Shown: positions 1 through 9,159, numbered from the stretch's first letter. The stretch is 53,752 nt of DNA from Marinirhabdus gelatinilytica (GCF_003353425.1 NZ_QRAO01000005.1:158082-211833), one strand, 5' to 3'. Notes: a model not told the origin generated them from the sequence alone. Numbers and translations are program-made.

Positions 1-131
1 AAAAATGTGGAAGAGCAGGAAGATGATCGAAAAACTTATAGGCAAATAACCCTGCAAAAGGGTATCTGGAAGGTCCAGAGCATCCCGAGTTCACCTAGGG
101 AGGGTCGGGGGTTCGAATCCCTCAGCGCCCA
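1..131 (+). ncRNA. ssrA: 3' part of a tRNA-like structured RNA, probably tmRNA (ssrA)
   Basis: Bases 102-125 form a T-arm: a GGGGG/CCCTC stem around the loop TTCGAAT, followed by the 3' acceptor strand AGCGCCC (124-130) and discriminator A131; CCA is not encoded. The matching 5' acceptor strand GGGCGCT is absent from the preceding ~100 bases, so the RNA is much longer than a tRNA and starts outside the window. A small hairpin (AACCC TGCAAAA GGGTA, about 48-64) and the preceding TAGGCAAA resemble the last pseudoknot region I remember of Bacteroidota tmRNA. The identity is inferred; the T-arm itself is seen directly. Confidence 0.5.
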
Positions 132-165
132 CTTCCAATGAGACTGTCTAAAAAGTTTATACAGA

Positions 166-236
166 TTGTCAAACTGAACTTGTCGAAGTTTTAATATTAT
201 TGATAATCAATATATTTCGACAAGCTCAATGTGACA
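166..236. repeat. Imperfect inverted repeat (CTTCGACAAGCTCA type)
   Basis: Arms 166-190 and 214-236 are reverse complements with a few mismatches, centred on CTTGTCGAAG / TTTCGACAAG, with an AT-rich loop. It lies between the structured RNA and the penicillin-binding protein gene. Palindromes built on CTTCGACAAGCTCAG are, from memory, frequent between flavobacterial genes. It may also act as a terminator for the RNA, but no clean T-run follows. Confidence 0.65.
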
Positions 237-324
237 TATTAATTGTTTTGATACTTTTAAACTTTGGTTAAAGGGTATAGCAAAACGTAATACATTGTTT
301 TATTTTGTCGTTTCAAACAAAGCG

Positions 325-2571
325 ATGAAACTAAACCGTAAACTCACAAAAGTCTTAAAAAAGGTAGGTGGTATCTGCCTGGTGTTATTTGGCGCAGCAT
401 GTGTCTTTATGGGCACTGTATATTTTGGACTTTGGGGTGCTTTGCCTTCAAAAAAGGAGCTGAAGGAACTCTCCCAGTACCGCGCATCCGAAATTTACGA
501 TGTGAACAATGAGCTTATTGGAAAGTTCTATATCCAGAACAGACAACCCATACCGCTGGACAGCATTCCAGAACATGTAATAAATGCCGTAATCGCTACC
601 GAGGACGCACGATTTTACAATCATAGTGGCATTGATACCCGAAGTATGTTTCGGGTTGTGATAAAATCTATTTTACTCCAGGACAAGTCTGCTGGTGGCG
701 GAAGTACGCTCACACAACAATTGGCAAAGAATCTCTACAAAAGAAAAGATTTCAGCATCTTTACATTACCAGTTGCAAAATGCAAAGAAATTTTTATCGC
801 CAAGAGATTGGAGACCGTTTACGAAAAGGACCAAATTCTTGAGCTCTACCTCAATTCGGCTCCATTTAGTGGTAACACCCACGGCATAGAAAGCGCCGCC
901 CGAAAATTTTTCAACAAATCTACCCAAAACCTGTCCCCTGCAGAAGCGGCGACATTGATAGGCACACTAAAAGCCACCACCTATTACAATCCCTATAAAC
1001 ATCCCGGGCGCAGCGCAGAGAGACGTAATATAGTGCTGGGGCAAATGCAGAAGTACGAGTACATCACTCAAGAGGAATTTCAGAAATTTAAAGAGGATTC
1101 GTTGGTTACAGATTTTGCCAGATATGACGAGCAGAGTGGGCTTGCCCCCTATTTCCGTGAAAAATTACGTCAACGTATGCTTACTTGGTGCAAAGAAAAC
1201 ACCAATCTGCTCAAACAGCCCAACTTGTATACCAGCGGACTTAAAATATATACCACGATAGACAAAAAAATGCAGGAATTTGCTGAAGCTGCTACACGTG
1301 AGCATCTACAAAAGTTGCAACAACAGTTTGAAGGTGAGTATGGCAACAAAAAACCGTGGGGACAAAAAACCACCCTTTTTAAAGAAAGACTGAAGACAAC
1401 CCAAGCCTATATAAAACTGAAAGAGAAAGGACTGCCCGAAGATCAAATTCTTGACTCTTTAAGCATAAAACGAAAAATGAACATCTCCAGTTTTGGAAAA
1501 CAGAAAAAAGTACGTTATAGTACCTTGGACAGCTTGGAGTTTTATTTAAAATCGTTAGCTACGGGAACATTGGTCGTAAACAACACTGGTGCCATTAAGG
1601 CCTGGGTGGGCGGTGTAGATTTTGAAAATTACAAGTACGACCACGTACAGAGCAAACGCCAAGTAGGTTCTACCTTTAAGCCCATTGTATATACTGCTGC
1701 ACTAGAAAATGGCATATCCCCTTGCGATTATATATCTGCACGTGAGGTATCTTATGAAAACCTGAACAATTGGACGCCTTCCAATTCAGGGAAAAAGGAT
1801 GAAAGTTACATTAACTACAGTGTTAAAGAAGCACTTACCCAATCTATCAATACCGTTTCGGTAAAAATTATTGAACAAACAGGAATCCCCAATGTAGTTC
1901 AACTTTCAAAAAAATTGAACATTACCACAAAATTGCCTGAAGTTCCCTCACTGGCATTGGGCACAGCAGAATTGAGCATTTTGGAAATGGCTGGCGCATA
2001 TACAGCGTTTATTAATGGAAGCCGCGCATCAGCACCTCATTTTTTACGAAAGATCGAGAACGCACAAGGCAAAGTTTTAGAAACCTTTAAGGAAGAAGAA
2101 CCAAACAAAGAAGCTTTTTCTGAAACTACCAGACAGCAACTATTGGCAATGATGCAAAATGTTGTGAACAATGGTACCGCAAAACGCCTTCGATCTGTTT
2201 ATGGACTCAAAAACGAACTAGCGGGAAAGACCGGAACCACCCAATCCAACAAAGACGCTTGGTTTGTGGGAATTACCCCAAATCTTGTCATGGTAACCTG
2301 GGTAGGACACGACGACCACCGCATAGGTTTTAAAAGCACTAGGTTGGGCCAAGGAGCCAATGCTGCCTTACCCGTTTTCGCAAAGTTTATCCAAAAAATA
2401 AATGCCGAAAAAGATTTTACAACCTATACAACAGCAAAATTCCCTAATATAAGTGATGAAGTAAAAAGCACCTTGGATTGCCCACCCACCAAACGTGACG
2501 GATTCTTAAAACGCTTGTTTACCAATCCGGACAAAAAGAAGTCTAAAAAATTCAAGGGGAGGAAAAACTAA
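325..2571 (+). CDS. Class A penicillin-binding protein (PBP1A-like, bifunctional)
   Basis: Polymerises lipid II into glycan strands and cross-links the peptides at the outer face of the inner membrane. After a short cytoplasmic tail and one membrane anchor (about residues 15-38), a GT51 glycosyltransferase domain shows EDARFYNHSGID (Glu93) and GGGSTLTQQLAKN (124-136). The transpeptidase domain has STFK (Ser449-Lys452), SIN (507-509) and KTGT (635-638), so both activities look intact. A TTG at 295 would add ten residues, but ATG 325 gives the expected MKLNRK-type start; no Shine-Dalgarno is evident. The 748 aa length is normal. The stop overlaps the convergent folC stop by four bases, leaving no room for an intergenic terminator. 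Confidence 0.95.
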   Translation: MKLNRKLTKVLKKVGGICLVLFGAACVFMGTVYFGLWGALPSKKELKELSQYRASEIYDVNNELIGKFYIQNRQPIPLDSIPEHVINAVIATEDARFYNHSGIDTRSMFRVVIKSILLQDKSAGGGSTLTQQLAKNLYKRKDFSIFTLPVAKCKEIFIAKRLETVYEKDQILELYLNSAPFSGNTHGIESAARKFFNKSTQNLSPAEAATLIGTLKATTYYNPYKHPGRSAERRNIVLGQMQKYEYITQEEFQKFKEDSLVTDFARYDEQSGLAPYFREKLRQRMLTWCKENTNLLKQPNLYTSGLKIYTTIDKKMQEFAEAATREHLQKLQQQFEGEYGNKKPWGQKTTLFKERLKTTQAYIKLKEKGLPEDQILDSLSIKRKMNISSFGKQKKVRYSTLDSLEFYLKSLATGTLVVNNTGAIKAWVGGVDFENYKYDHVQSKRQVGSTFKPIVYTAALENGISPCDYISAREVSYENLNNWTPSNSGKKDESYINYSVKEALTQSINTVSVKIIEQTGIPNVVQLSKKLNITTKLPEVPSLALGTAELSILEMAGAYTAFINGSRASAPHFLRKIENAQGKVLETFKEEEPNKEAFSETTRQQLLAMMQNVVNNGTAKRLRSVYGLKNELAGKTGTTQSNKDAWFVGITPNLVMVTWVGHDDHRIGFKSTRLGQGANAALPVFAKFIQKINAEKDFTTYTTAKFPNISDEVKSTLDCPPTKRDGFLKRLFTNPDKKKSKKFKGRKN

Positions 2572-3785
2572 ACCACTTCTGCCACTACAAATGTGCTGCC
2601 GCCCACAAAAATCAAATCGGTCGGGGCTGCATTTCTCTTTGCTGCTTTTAGTGCATCTTTGACTGTAGCATACGCTTCGCCATCCAACCCAGATTTTTTT
2701 GCCTGCTGCTGTAATATACTCACCTCCATCCCACGTGCAATGTTGGGTTTACAGAAATAATACCTAGCCGTTGTGGGGAACATAGGTACAATTGTATCTA
2801 TTGCCTTGTCGCCCAACATCCCTAGTACGATGTGCAATTCGTTAAAATCTTCTTCTTGCAATTGCTGTAATACATACTTCAGACCTTCTTTATTATGAGC
2901 CGTATCGCAGATTATTCTTGGTTTTTCCTGTACTATTTGCCATCTCCCCAGCAAACCAGTATTAGCGACTACATTTTGAAGGCCTTTTGCCAAGTGTTGA
3001 ATACCTACACTATATCTTTTTTGCTGTAAGACTTTCATCACTGTTTGTACTGTTTGAATGTTACTTTTTTGGTAATCTCCTTTTAAGTCAGATGGCAACA
3101 AAGCTCCTTTGTACTCAAACGCTTTGTAAAGTGTTGCGTTATTCTTTTTTGCAATTTTTTCAAAAACAGGAAGTGTGTGTTTATTGTATTCACCTATTAC
3201 AACCGGGACTTTTGCTTTTATGATGCCTGCTTTTTCAGTTGCTATTTCGGGGAGCGTTGTACCAAGAAACTGTGTGTGGTCCAAGCCAATATTTGTAATT
3301 ACCGAAACCTCTGGAGTGATTACGTTTGTACTATCCAGACGCCCTCCCATGCCTACTTCCACAATGGCGATGTCCACTTTTTCCCTTCTGAAATAATCGA
3401 ACGCCAAGCCCACGGTCATTTCAAAAAAGGAAAGCTGGTTGCTTTCAAAAAAAGGTTTGTGCTTGGTTACGAACGTTGAAACAGTACGCTTGGGAATTAC
3501 CGTACCGTTTATCTTTATGCGCTCCCTGAAGTCTTTTAAATGGGGCGAAGTATAAAGCCCAACTTTATACCCAGCTTCCTGTAACACAGAGGCAAGCATA
3601 TGGCTGGTAGAGCCTTTCCCGTTTGTACCTGCTACGTGTACGCTTTTAAATCCATTTTCGGGATGGTTAAGATGTTTGGCAAGCTTTTGGGTATTGCTCA
3701 AATCTGCTTTATAGGCCGCTTGTCCCACGCGTTGGTACATGGGAAGCTGCGCAAAGAGCCATTCTAATGTTTCAGGGTACGTGAT
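2568..3785 (-). CDS. folC: Bifunctional folylpolyglutamate/dihydrofolate synthase
   Basis: Adds glutamate to dihydropteroate and folates in the cytoplasm. The Mur-ligase-type ATP loop GTNGKGS is present, followed by GMGGRLDSTNV, NIGLDHTQFLG and a C-terminal CDTAHNKEGL region. The first ATG in frame (3740) gives 390 aa and begins at MYQRVGQ. The reading frame stays open upstream to a TAA at 3794, and the extra residues (TYPETLEWLFAQLP) match the usual FolC N-terminus. The only plausible initiator there is an ATC codon at 3785-3783, so the gene is drawn from it; this start is inference. It is last in the minus-strand block, directly after the Asp-box protein gene, whose TAA is only six bases upstream. 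Confidence 0.92.
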   Translation of the reverse strand: MTYPETLEWLFAQLPMYQRVGQAAYKADLSNTQKLAKHLNHPENGFKSVHVAGTNGKGSTSHMLASVLQEAGYKVGLYTSPHLKDFRERIKINGTVIPKRTVSTFVTKHKPFFESNQLSFFEMTVGLAFDYFRREKVDIAIVEVGMGGRLDSTNVITPEVSVITNIGLDHTQFLGTTLPEIATEKAGIIKAKVPVVIGEYNKHTLPVFEKIAKKNNATLYKAFEYKGALLPSDLKGDYQKSNIQTVQTVMKVLQQKRYSVGIQHLAKGLQNVVANTGLLGRWQIVQEKPRIICDTAHNKEGLKYVLQQLQEEDFNELHIVLGMLGDKAIDTIVPMFPTTARYYFCKPNIARGMEVSILQQQAKKSGLDGEAYATVKDALKAAKRNAAPTDLIFVGGSTFVVAEVV

Positions 3786-3791
3786 GGCAGT

Positions 3792-6296
3792 TTATTTTAC
3801 GATCAATTTTTTGGTTTGGGTTTGGGTGCCTACCTGTATTTTCAGAAAATAGGTTCCTGCTCTCATATCGGCTATAGGAATGGTACATGTACGTGTATTG
3901 GTAATGTTGAGATTTTTCACGTTTCGTCCCAGTGCATCAAACATTTCAATAGAAGCGTTCGTAACATTTTCCGTAAAGGTGATTTCAGTAAAGTCTTCCG
4001 CAGGATTAGGAGCAATGGCGATAGTTGCACTTTCAACAACTTCAGAAGTACCCAACACCACTGTTGAGAGATCCAATTTATATATAGACCGCCCATATGT
4101 AGCTGCATAAAGGGTCTGGCTGGGTTCATGAATATGCATATCGTTCACCACCACAGAGGGTAAATTCCCATCTATCACTTCCCAAAGATAGGCTTGGGTT
4201 CCTGCTCCAAATATACCTACATCGGTTGCCAAGAATACTTTTCCGCTGGCATCCTTTACAATATCGTTAATGGGGATATCTGGCAGCTCTTCTCCAATTG
4301 CGCTCCAAGCTTGCCCCCTATTACTGCTTCTATATACATTTCCGTTGTCCTCGCCATACCGATACCCGGAGAGGGTTACAAAAACCCTGTTAATATTGTC
4401 ACGATCTGCCAACACCTTGGTCACCCAACGGTTAGGAATCCCTATGGAAATATCTTGCCAAGTAGCTCCACCATCTTCGGTTACCCATACATTACCATCG
4501 TCTGTTCCTACGTAGATCAAATCACTGTCCAGCGGGGAAACATCTATCGTGGTTATAGTGCCATATACATTATTGCCACCTCCCGAACCATTGGTAAGGT
4601 CTGGACTAATGGCCTCCCAACTTCCTGCAGCATTTGTGGTTCTATACAACCTATTGGCTCCGTAGTATAATATTTGTGAATTGTTTGGGTCGAAGGTCAC
4701 GGGGGTATCCCAATTTTTACGATCACCACCCGCTATACCACTGGTTGCACTGGAAAATGACGCTGCATCGTTAGTAGATTTTACAAAATTTCCTCGTTGC
4801 GACAGGGCGTAGATTACGTTGGTGTCATTCTCGTCCACCAAAGGTTGAAAACCGTCCCCACCGTTTATGATACTCCAATCTGTCAAGCCACCTGTTATAG
4901 TTCGCACGGTGCTGTTGTCTTGGGCACCGGCATACACTTTGTCCTCGTTTTGGGGGTCTACGTACATACGGTACAATTGTGTGATGGGCAAGCTTACATC
5001 TTTTGTTGAACTAGCACCATCATCGTTGCTGTAATACAACCCACCATCGTTGCCCAATAGCACTTCGCCTCCTGTTTGGGCGTTAAAGGCCAATGCGTGC
5101 TGATCTACGTGAACGTTTGGAAACGCTGTATTCCACGTGTTTCCACCATCTGTGGATTTTTCAACTATAAAATCTACATTGTAGATCGTATTTTCATCTA
5201 AGGGGTCTACATAAATTCCCCTGAACCACCAGTGAAAACCTACATTGGTCAACTGATTTGAATTACGCTCTTGCCAGGAATCACCTCCGTCTTGCGAGCG
5301 ATATACCCCTTCAATACTTCCCGAAGCATTTGCATAACGGGCGTACAGTACATCGGGGTTGGATTGTGAGATAGCAATGCTTATGCGTCCTTTATCGTTT
5401 GCAGCGGTTGGCAATCCGTTGGTCAGTTCGGTCCACGTAGTACCACCATCTATAGAACGGTACAGACCTGAGGTGGCACCTCCAAATACGGTATTTTCGG
5501 GTCTTCGCTCCCGCTCCCACATAGCTGCGTAAAGTATTTCGCTATTTGAAGGGTGTATGGCCATATCTATCGCTCCCGTTTTATCGCCAATAAATAATAC
5601 TTGTTCCCAAGTATCACCCCCATCTTGCGACCTGAACACACCACGGTTATCATCGTTCCTAAAAAGCGGCCCCATTGCTGCCACAAAAACTGTTTCGTCA
5701 TCATTGGGATCTATCATTACTTTTCCCACGCTACCAATATCTGCTAGGCCTTTTGACTCCCATGTGCTTCCTCCATCTTCAGATTTGTAGATGCCGTCCC
5801 CATCGTACACCAAGGAACCCCCACCGGAATTGGGCTCACCAGTCCCCACCCAGATAGTGTTTGTATTATTTTTTGAAATCTCCATATCGCCAATGGAGAG
5901 CATATCCATTTCATCGAAAATGGGCTGCCAGGTTGTACCACCATCGGTTGTCTTAAAGATCCCTCCTGAAGCTGCACCCACATAATATGTAGTCGCATTG
6001 TCCACAGGTATTTCAATATCGGTTATGCGGCCACCAATGTTGAGGGGGCCCGCAAATTCCCAGACATTCAGTTGGTTTCGCTGCTGCGAAAGCTGTCTCT
6101 TTTTCCATGCAATTGCTTCTCTATAGGCTTCCGGTTTTATCTTGCCCCTTGGGTATGCTCGTTGAAGGAACATGAGGTCTGAGGGAAGTTTTTCTGAAAT
6201 TTCTGAAGTTGGAGTTTTTACGTTTTCTTCAGAAGGATTAGTACAGGAAACGAACAGGAAAACTATTCCGAAGAAAAAATATAGGGAAGATCTCAT
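3792..6296 (-). CDS. Secreted Asp-box (BNR/VPS10-like) beta-propeller protein with T9SS sorting domain
   Basis: 834 aa. At least eight Asp-box repeats of the type S/T-x-DGG-x-T/S-W are visible (TTDGGTTWQ, SEDGGSTWE, SQDGGDTWE, SIDGGTTWT, STDGGNTWN, TEDGGATWQ and others), typical of sialidase/sortilin-like propellers; no enzymatic activity can be deduced. The last ~75 residues (NPAEDFTEITF..., ALGR, GTYFLKI, KKLIVK) are a type A T9SS sorting domain, implying export to the cell surface or medium. The N-terminus ends in FLFVSC-T, a lipoprotein box, which is unusual together with a T9SS domain. It lies between the tonB operon and folC, probably co-transcribed with folC. Confidence 0.85.
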   Translation of the reverse strand: MRSSLYFFFGIVFLFVSCTNPSEENVKTPTSEISEKLPSDLMFLQRAYPRGKIKPEAYREAIAWKKRQLSQQRNQLNVWEFAGPLNIGGRITDIEIPVDNATTYYVGAASGGIFKTTDGGTTWQPIFDEMDMLSIGDMEISKNNTNTIWVGTGEPNSGGGSLVYDGDGIYKSEDGGSTWESKGLADIGSVGKVMIDPNDDETVFVAAMGPLFRNDDNRGVFRSQDGGDTWEQVLFIGDKTGAIDMAIHPSNSEILYAAMWERERRPENTVFGGATSGLYRSIDGGTTWTELTNGLPTAANDKGRISIAISQSNPDVLYARYANASGSIEGVYRSQDGGDSWQERNSNQLTNVGFHWWFRGIYVDPLDENTIYNVDFIVEKSTDGGNTWNTAFPNVHVDQHALAFNAQTGGEVLLGNDGGLYYSNDDGASSTKDVSLPITQLYRMYVDPQNEDKVYAGAQDNSTVRTITGGLTDWSIINGGDGFQPLVDENDTNVIYALSQRGNFVKSTNDAASFSSATSGIAGGDRKNWDTPVTFDPNNSQILYYGANRLYRTTNAAGSWEAISPDLTNGSGGGNNVYGTITTIDVSPLDSDLIYVGTDDGNVWVTEDGGATWQDISIGIPNRWVTKVLADRDNINRVFVTLSGYRYGEDNGNVYRSSNRGQAWSAIGEELPDIPINDIVKDASGKVFLATDVGIFGAGTQAYLWEVIDGNLPSVVVNDMHIHEPSQTLYAATYGRSIYKLDLSTVVLGTSEVVESATIAIAPNPAEDFTEITFTENVTNASIEMFDALGRNVKNLNITNTRTCTIPIADMRAGTYFLKIQVGTQTQTKKLIVK

Positions 6297-6367
6297 AGCA
6301 TTAAAATTTGAAGGCTAAAGATACTGATTATTTACCCAAGCAGTTTGTGAGAATGATACGGATAGAT

Positions 6368-7060
6368 TTAAATGAGCCATTCCTGTTTCTTCAAGAATTC
6401 GCTTCTGGAAATCAGGAATCGAACAAACGCAAATTGTGCTATAATTTCAGTTGTATTTATGAGGGCAATCAATAATGTGTTGGTAAATAACAGTTCGTAG
6501 ACGAGATACCCAATACAAACAATAAAATAACATATACCTACAATAAACAATGTTACTTTCTTGGGGTGTGGGTGAAATAAAGTTACATAAAAGCAACTAC
6601 CAACAAAACCTACAAATGTTATGGCACCTATAACCGCTGGCACCTGTTCGTTAAATTCTTGCACTGAATAATACACAAGTGCATAGACAATATATAAGAT
6701 AATAGAAGAAAACAATACCCCCAAGATACCCGTAGTATTGCTGAGTTTTAATTTCGCTGTCTTGAGTACAGGAACCTGGAACAAAATCCCAATTGAAAAG
6801 TAAATTGCAAAAAGAATGTTTATAATGGCGTAATAATATTCAAAATTCTTAGCTGTTAAAAATTCGGCGACCATACCAGCTAGGAGAAACATGAGCAACA
6901 AACCACTATGTTTCTTGTTTGAAACATAAAAAAAAGTGTACAAGCCTACATGAAATAATGGTTTAATATATAGGGTTTCCTCGTTTCCGAAAAACAAGGA
7001 TGTTAGTACGGAAACCAAACCAATAAACCAAGTAGTATATCTAGTGTAGGTTAGTAGCAT
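6368..7060 (-). CDS. Multi-pass membrane protein, possibly YhhN/TMEM86-like
   Basis: 230 aa and strongly hydrophobic, with about seven or eight predicted membrane segments and a short charged C-terminus (SRSEFLKKQEWLI). The pattern IKPLFH followed by LLLMFLLAGMVAE faintly recalls the KPL...GD motifs of TMEM86/YhhN lysoplasmalogenases, but the diagnostic residues are not clearly kept, so the function remains unknown. It is downstream of tonB on the same strand with a 41-base gap and may belong to that operon. Confidence 0.6.
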   Translation of the reverse strand: MLLTYTRYTTWFIGLVSVLTSLFFGNEETLYIKPLFHVGLYTFFYVSNKKHSGLLLMFLLAGMVAEFLTAKNFEYYYAIINILFAIYFSIGILFQVPVLKTAKLKLSNTTGILGVLFSSIILYIVYALVYYSVQEFNEQVPAVIGAITFVGFVGSCFYVTLFHPHPKKVTLFIVGICYFIVCIGYLVYELLFTNTLLIALINTTEIIAQFAFVRFLISRSEFLKKQEWLI

Positions 7061-7101
7061 AGTAAGTTGGGACTACCAAAATACTATAAAAATCTAAACA
7101 A

Positions 7102-7926
7102 TTACTGGGAGAGGGTAAAATTGTAGATAATCTTCCCTATTTGCTTGGCGGGGGCATTACTATCTGAATTGAACTTAGTAGCCATTGCATTTTCCTTTGC
7201 CTTGTCCAACAGGCACTTAGAATTGTTTGTGGTACCTCGCACACCAGGTTGTGCCGCAATCACCTGTCCGTTTCGATTTACCTCTATGCTCACGACAACC
7301 TTACCTGCCTCGTTACAATCTTGGGGGTTTCTGGGTTTGTTAAGGGGCTTCCGGCCTCCCAGGAGGTAGTTTCCGTCGCCATCCAATCCCTTGCCAGTGC
7401 CGTAATAACTCTGTGCATTGGGATCGCCACTGGGGTCGCCTTTATCTCCGCCACCCTTTGTGTCGTCGCCCTCGCTACCCTTTGCGGTTCCGTCACTCTT
7501 GGGGCCGTTAATCAAGTTTGAGAGGGCATCTGTGGTGGTTTTATCTGGCTTTGGCTCCTCTTTTTTGGGAGTTTCTTTTTTGGGCTCTACTTTTTTGGGA
7601 GTTTCGGTCTGTTCCTTTTTCTTTTCTTCTTTTTTTATTACGGGGGCCTCCTCATTATCTTGGGTAACCACTTCTTCCTTGATTTCAGATTTGGGCTGTG
7701 AAGTGGGCGGTGGTGTGGTTACCTTTGGGGCCGATTTTATGGGCTCTCTGGGTTGTATATCGCCGCTACCCATCTCTGTTGTACCAAAGTTCACCGCTAT
7801 ACCGTTTTCTGGGGGTGGATCCAGATAGGTCATCCCAACATAAAATAATAAAACAAGCAGTATCACGTGCAGGATTACCGTGATGGTCATACTCTTTTTT
7901 TTATGTTTGGTGTCCAGAACAGGCAT
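7102..7926 (-). CDS. tonB: Energy transducer TonB
   Basis: 274 aa periplasm-spanning protein that passes proton-motive energy from ExbB/ExbD to outer-membrane TonB-dependent receptors. It has an N-terminal membrane anchor (about residues 13-33), a long Pro/Lys/Glu-rich rigid segment (KKVEPKKETPKKEEPKP), a Gly/Asp-rich stretch and a C-terminal beta/alpha domain (GKVVVSIEVNRNGQV ... IIYNFTLSQ). The C-terminal domain carries two Cys (QDCNEAG and NSKCLLD). It follows exbB and exbD on the same strand, but 128 bases separate it from exbD and contain a palindromic repeat. Confidence 0.88.
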   Translation of the reverse strand: MPVLDTKHKKKSMTITVILHVILLVLLFYVGMTYLDPPPENGIAVNFGTTEMGSGDIQPREPIKSAPKVTTPPPTSQPKSEIKEEVVTQDNEEAPVIKKEEKKKEQTETPKKVEPKKETPKKEEPKPDKTTTDALSNLINGPKSDGTAKGSEGDDTKGGGDKGDPSGDPNAQSYYGTGKGLDGDGNYLLGGRKPLNKPRNPQDCNEAGKVVVSIEVNRNGQVIAAQPGVRGTTNNSKCLLDKAKENAMATKFNSDSNAPAKQIGKIIYNFTLSQ

Positions 7927-7954
7927 TAGTGACTTTAATTTTTTATGTTTTATT

Positions 7955-8054
7955 TGCGTGAGGGATTGAATATGCTACCATGTAGCGATGAAAGCCCGAC
8001 CCGGTTTAGGGTCACGTCCAAATACCTAATCGCTACCAACTATACACTACCCTC
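7955..8054. repeat. Nested palindromic repeat between exbD and tonB
   Basis: Three concentric complementary pairs are visible: GAGGG (7960-7964) with CCCTC (8050-8054), GTAGCGAT (7982-7989) with ATCGCTAC (8029-8036), and GACCC (7998-8002) with GGGTC (8009-8013). The string AGCCCGACCCG and the flanking GCGTGAGGGATTGAA match a dispersed palindromic family that I recall from many flavobacterial genomes. A second, partial copy lies near 16831. Being transcribed with the operon, it may affect mRNA processing between exbD and tonB (inference). Confidence 0.65.
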
Positions 8055-8447
8055 TTAATTGGGCCGTACTGCTAAAACGACTTTAAAGTTGTTTTTATTG
8101 GCTACGTCCATCACAAAAACGGCATCCTCTATGGGCACGCCTTCTTCAGCCCTTAAAATAATAGTGGGCTGTTCCTGCCCAGCCAAGATGGATTGCAATT
8201 CTTTTTCTATGCTGTATTCGCTTACGCGTTCTTTGTTTACGTAGTATGCTCCGTCCTTGGTAATACTTACGGAGGCTTTTTGTTGGTTTGTGGATTTACC
8301 TTTGGCCTTTGGAAGGATTAAATCCAAAGCATCTGGCGTAATGGCCGGGGAGGTTAATAGGAAAAAGACCAAGAGCAGGAACACAATATCGGTCATGGAG
8401 CTCATACTGAACTCTGGACTTATTTTATTTCTTCCGCGTAGGTTCAT
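8055..8447 (-). CDS. exbD: Biopolymer transporter ExbD
   Basis: 130 aa single-pass membrane protein of the TonB energising complex. The membrane segment begins with SSMTDIVFLLLVFFLLT, holding the conserved Asp that carries protons; a short periplasmic domain follows. The N-terminal RNKISPEFSMSS is typical for the family. It is separated from exbB by a single base, indicating tight translational coupling. Confidence 0.93.
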   Translation of the reverse strand: MNLRGRNKISPEFSMSSMTDIVFLLLVFFLLTSPAITPDALDLILPKAKGKSTNQQKASVSITKDGAYYVNKERVSEYSIEKELQSILAGQEQPTIILRAEEGVPIEDAVFVMDVANKNNFKVVLAVRPN

Positions 8448-8448
8448 A

Positions 8449-9159
8449 TTATGCCGGTTCGTTTAGGAGGTCCAAGAAATCTACCGCGGTGGCTTCCATT
8501 TGGTGCACTACTTTATCGGTCCTAACCACAAGATGGTTGTAGCCCATATAAGCTATGATACCAACTATAAGTCCGGCAACGGTTGTTGTCATTGCAGTGT
8601 AGATACCTTCGGCCAATGCCCCCATTTCTGCCTGGCCGCTACTTGTGGCCAATTGATGAAATGCAAGCACCATCCCAATCACTGTTCCCAAGAACCCAAT
8701 CATAGGTGCCGCTCCTGCGATGGTCGCTAGGATACTTACGTTTTTTTCGAGTTTATATACTTCGAGACGGCCTGCATTCTCAATGGCGGTATTGATATCT
8801 TCCAAAGGACTGCCTATGCGACTTATGCCTTTTTCGGTGAGTCTTGAAACGGGTGTATTTTGTTGCGCGCATAGCACTTTTGCTGCTTGTACATTGCCAT
8901 TGGCCACATTGTCGCGTATCTGGTTCATAAAATTACTGTCCATTTGTGAAGCAGCCTTAATCGCGAACAAACGTTCAAAATAAATATAGACCGCTACAAA
9001 CAGCAGGATGAACAGGACTCCAATGATGATCTGGGCACCAAGGCCACCGTTCATTATCAATTCTAAAACTGAAAGCGTTTTTTCTTCGGGTGCAGCATCG
9101 GTGAGTTGCATAGCGTTGGCTGCATTTTCAACCTCGTCTTGAAGCAAGAAATTGGTCAT
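8449..9159 (-). CDS. exbB: MotA/TolQ/ExbB proton channel family protein
   Basis: Forms the proton channel that drives TonB. The hallmark ATIAGAAPMIGFLGTVIGM segment and a last membrane pair (TTVAGLIVGIIAYMGYN) are present, with a large cytoplasmic loop between the first and second membrane helices. I start at ATG 9159 (MTNFLLQDEVENAAN), 236 aa; the frame stays open to a TTG at 9201, but that extension has no family character. It lies 49 bases downstream of nhaB. Confidence 0.92.
   Translation of the reverse strand: MTNFLLQDEVENAANAMQLTDAAPEEKTLSVLELIMNGGLGAQIIIGVLFILLFVAVYIYFERLFAIKAASQMDSNFMNQIRDNVANGNVQAAKVLCAQQNTPVSRLTEKGISRIGSPLEDINTAIENAGRLEVYKLEKNVSILATIAGAAPMIGFLGTVIGMVLAFHQLATSSGQAEMGALAEGIYTAMTTTVAGLIVGIIAYMGYNHLVVRTDKVVHQMEATAVDFLDLLNEPA

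Noticed and set aside
4194-4670. 158-codon frame opposite the Asp-box protein gene
   Set aside because: It is antisense to conserved propeller repeats and has no family character or start signals.
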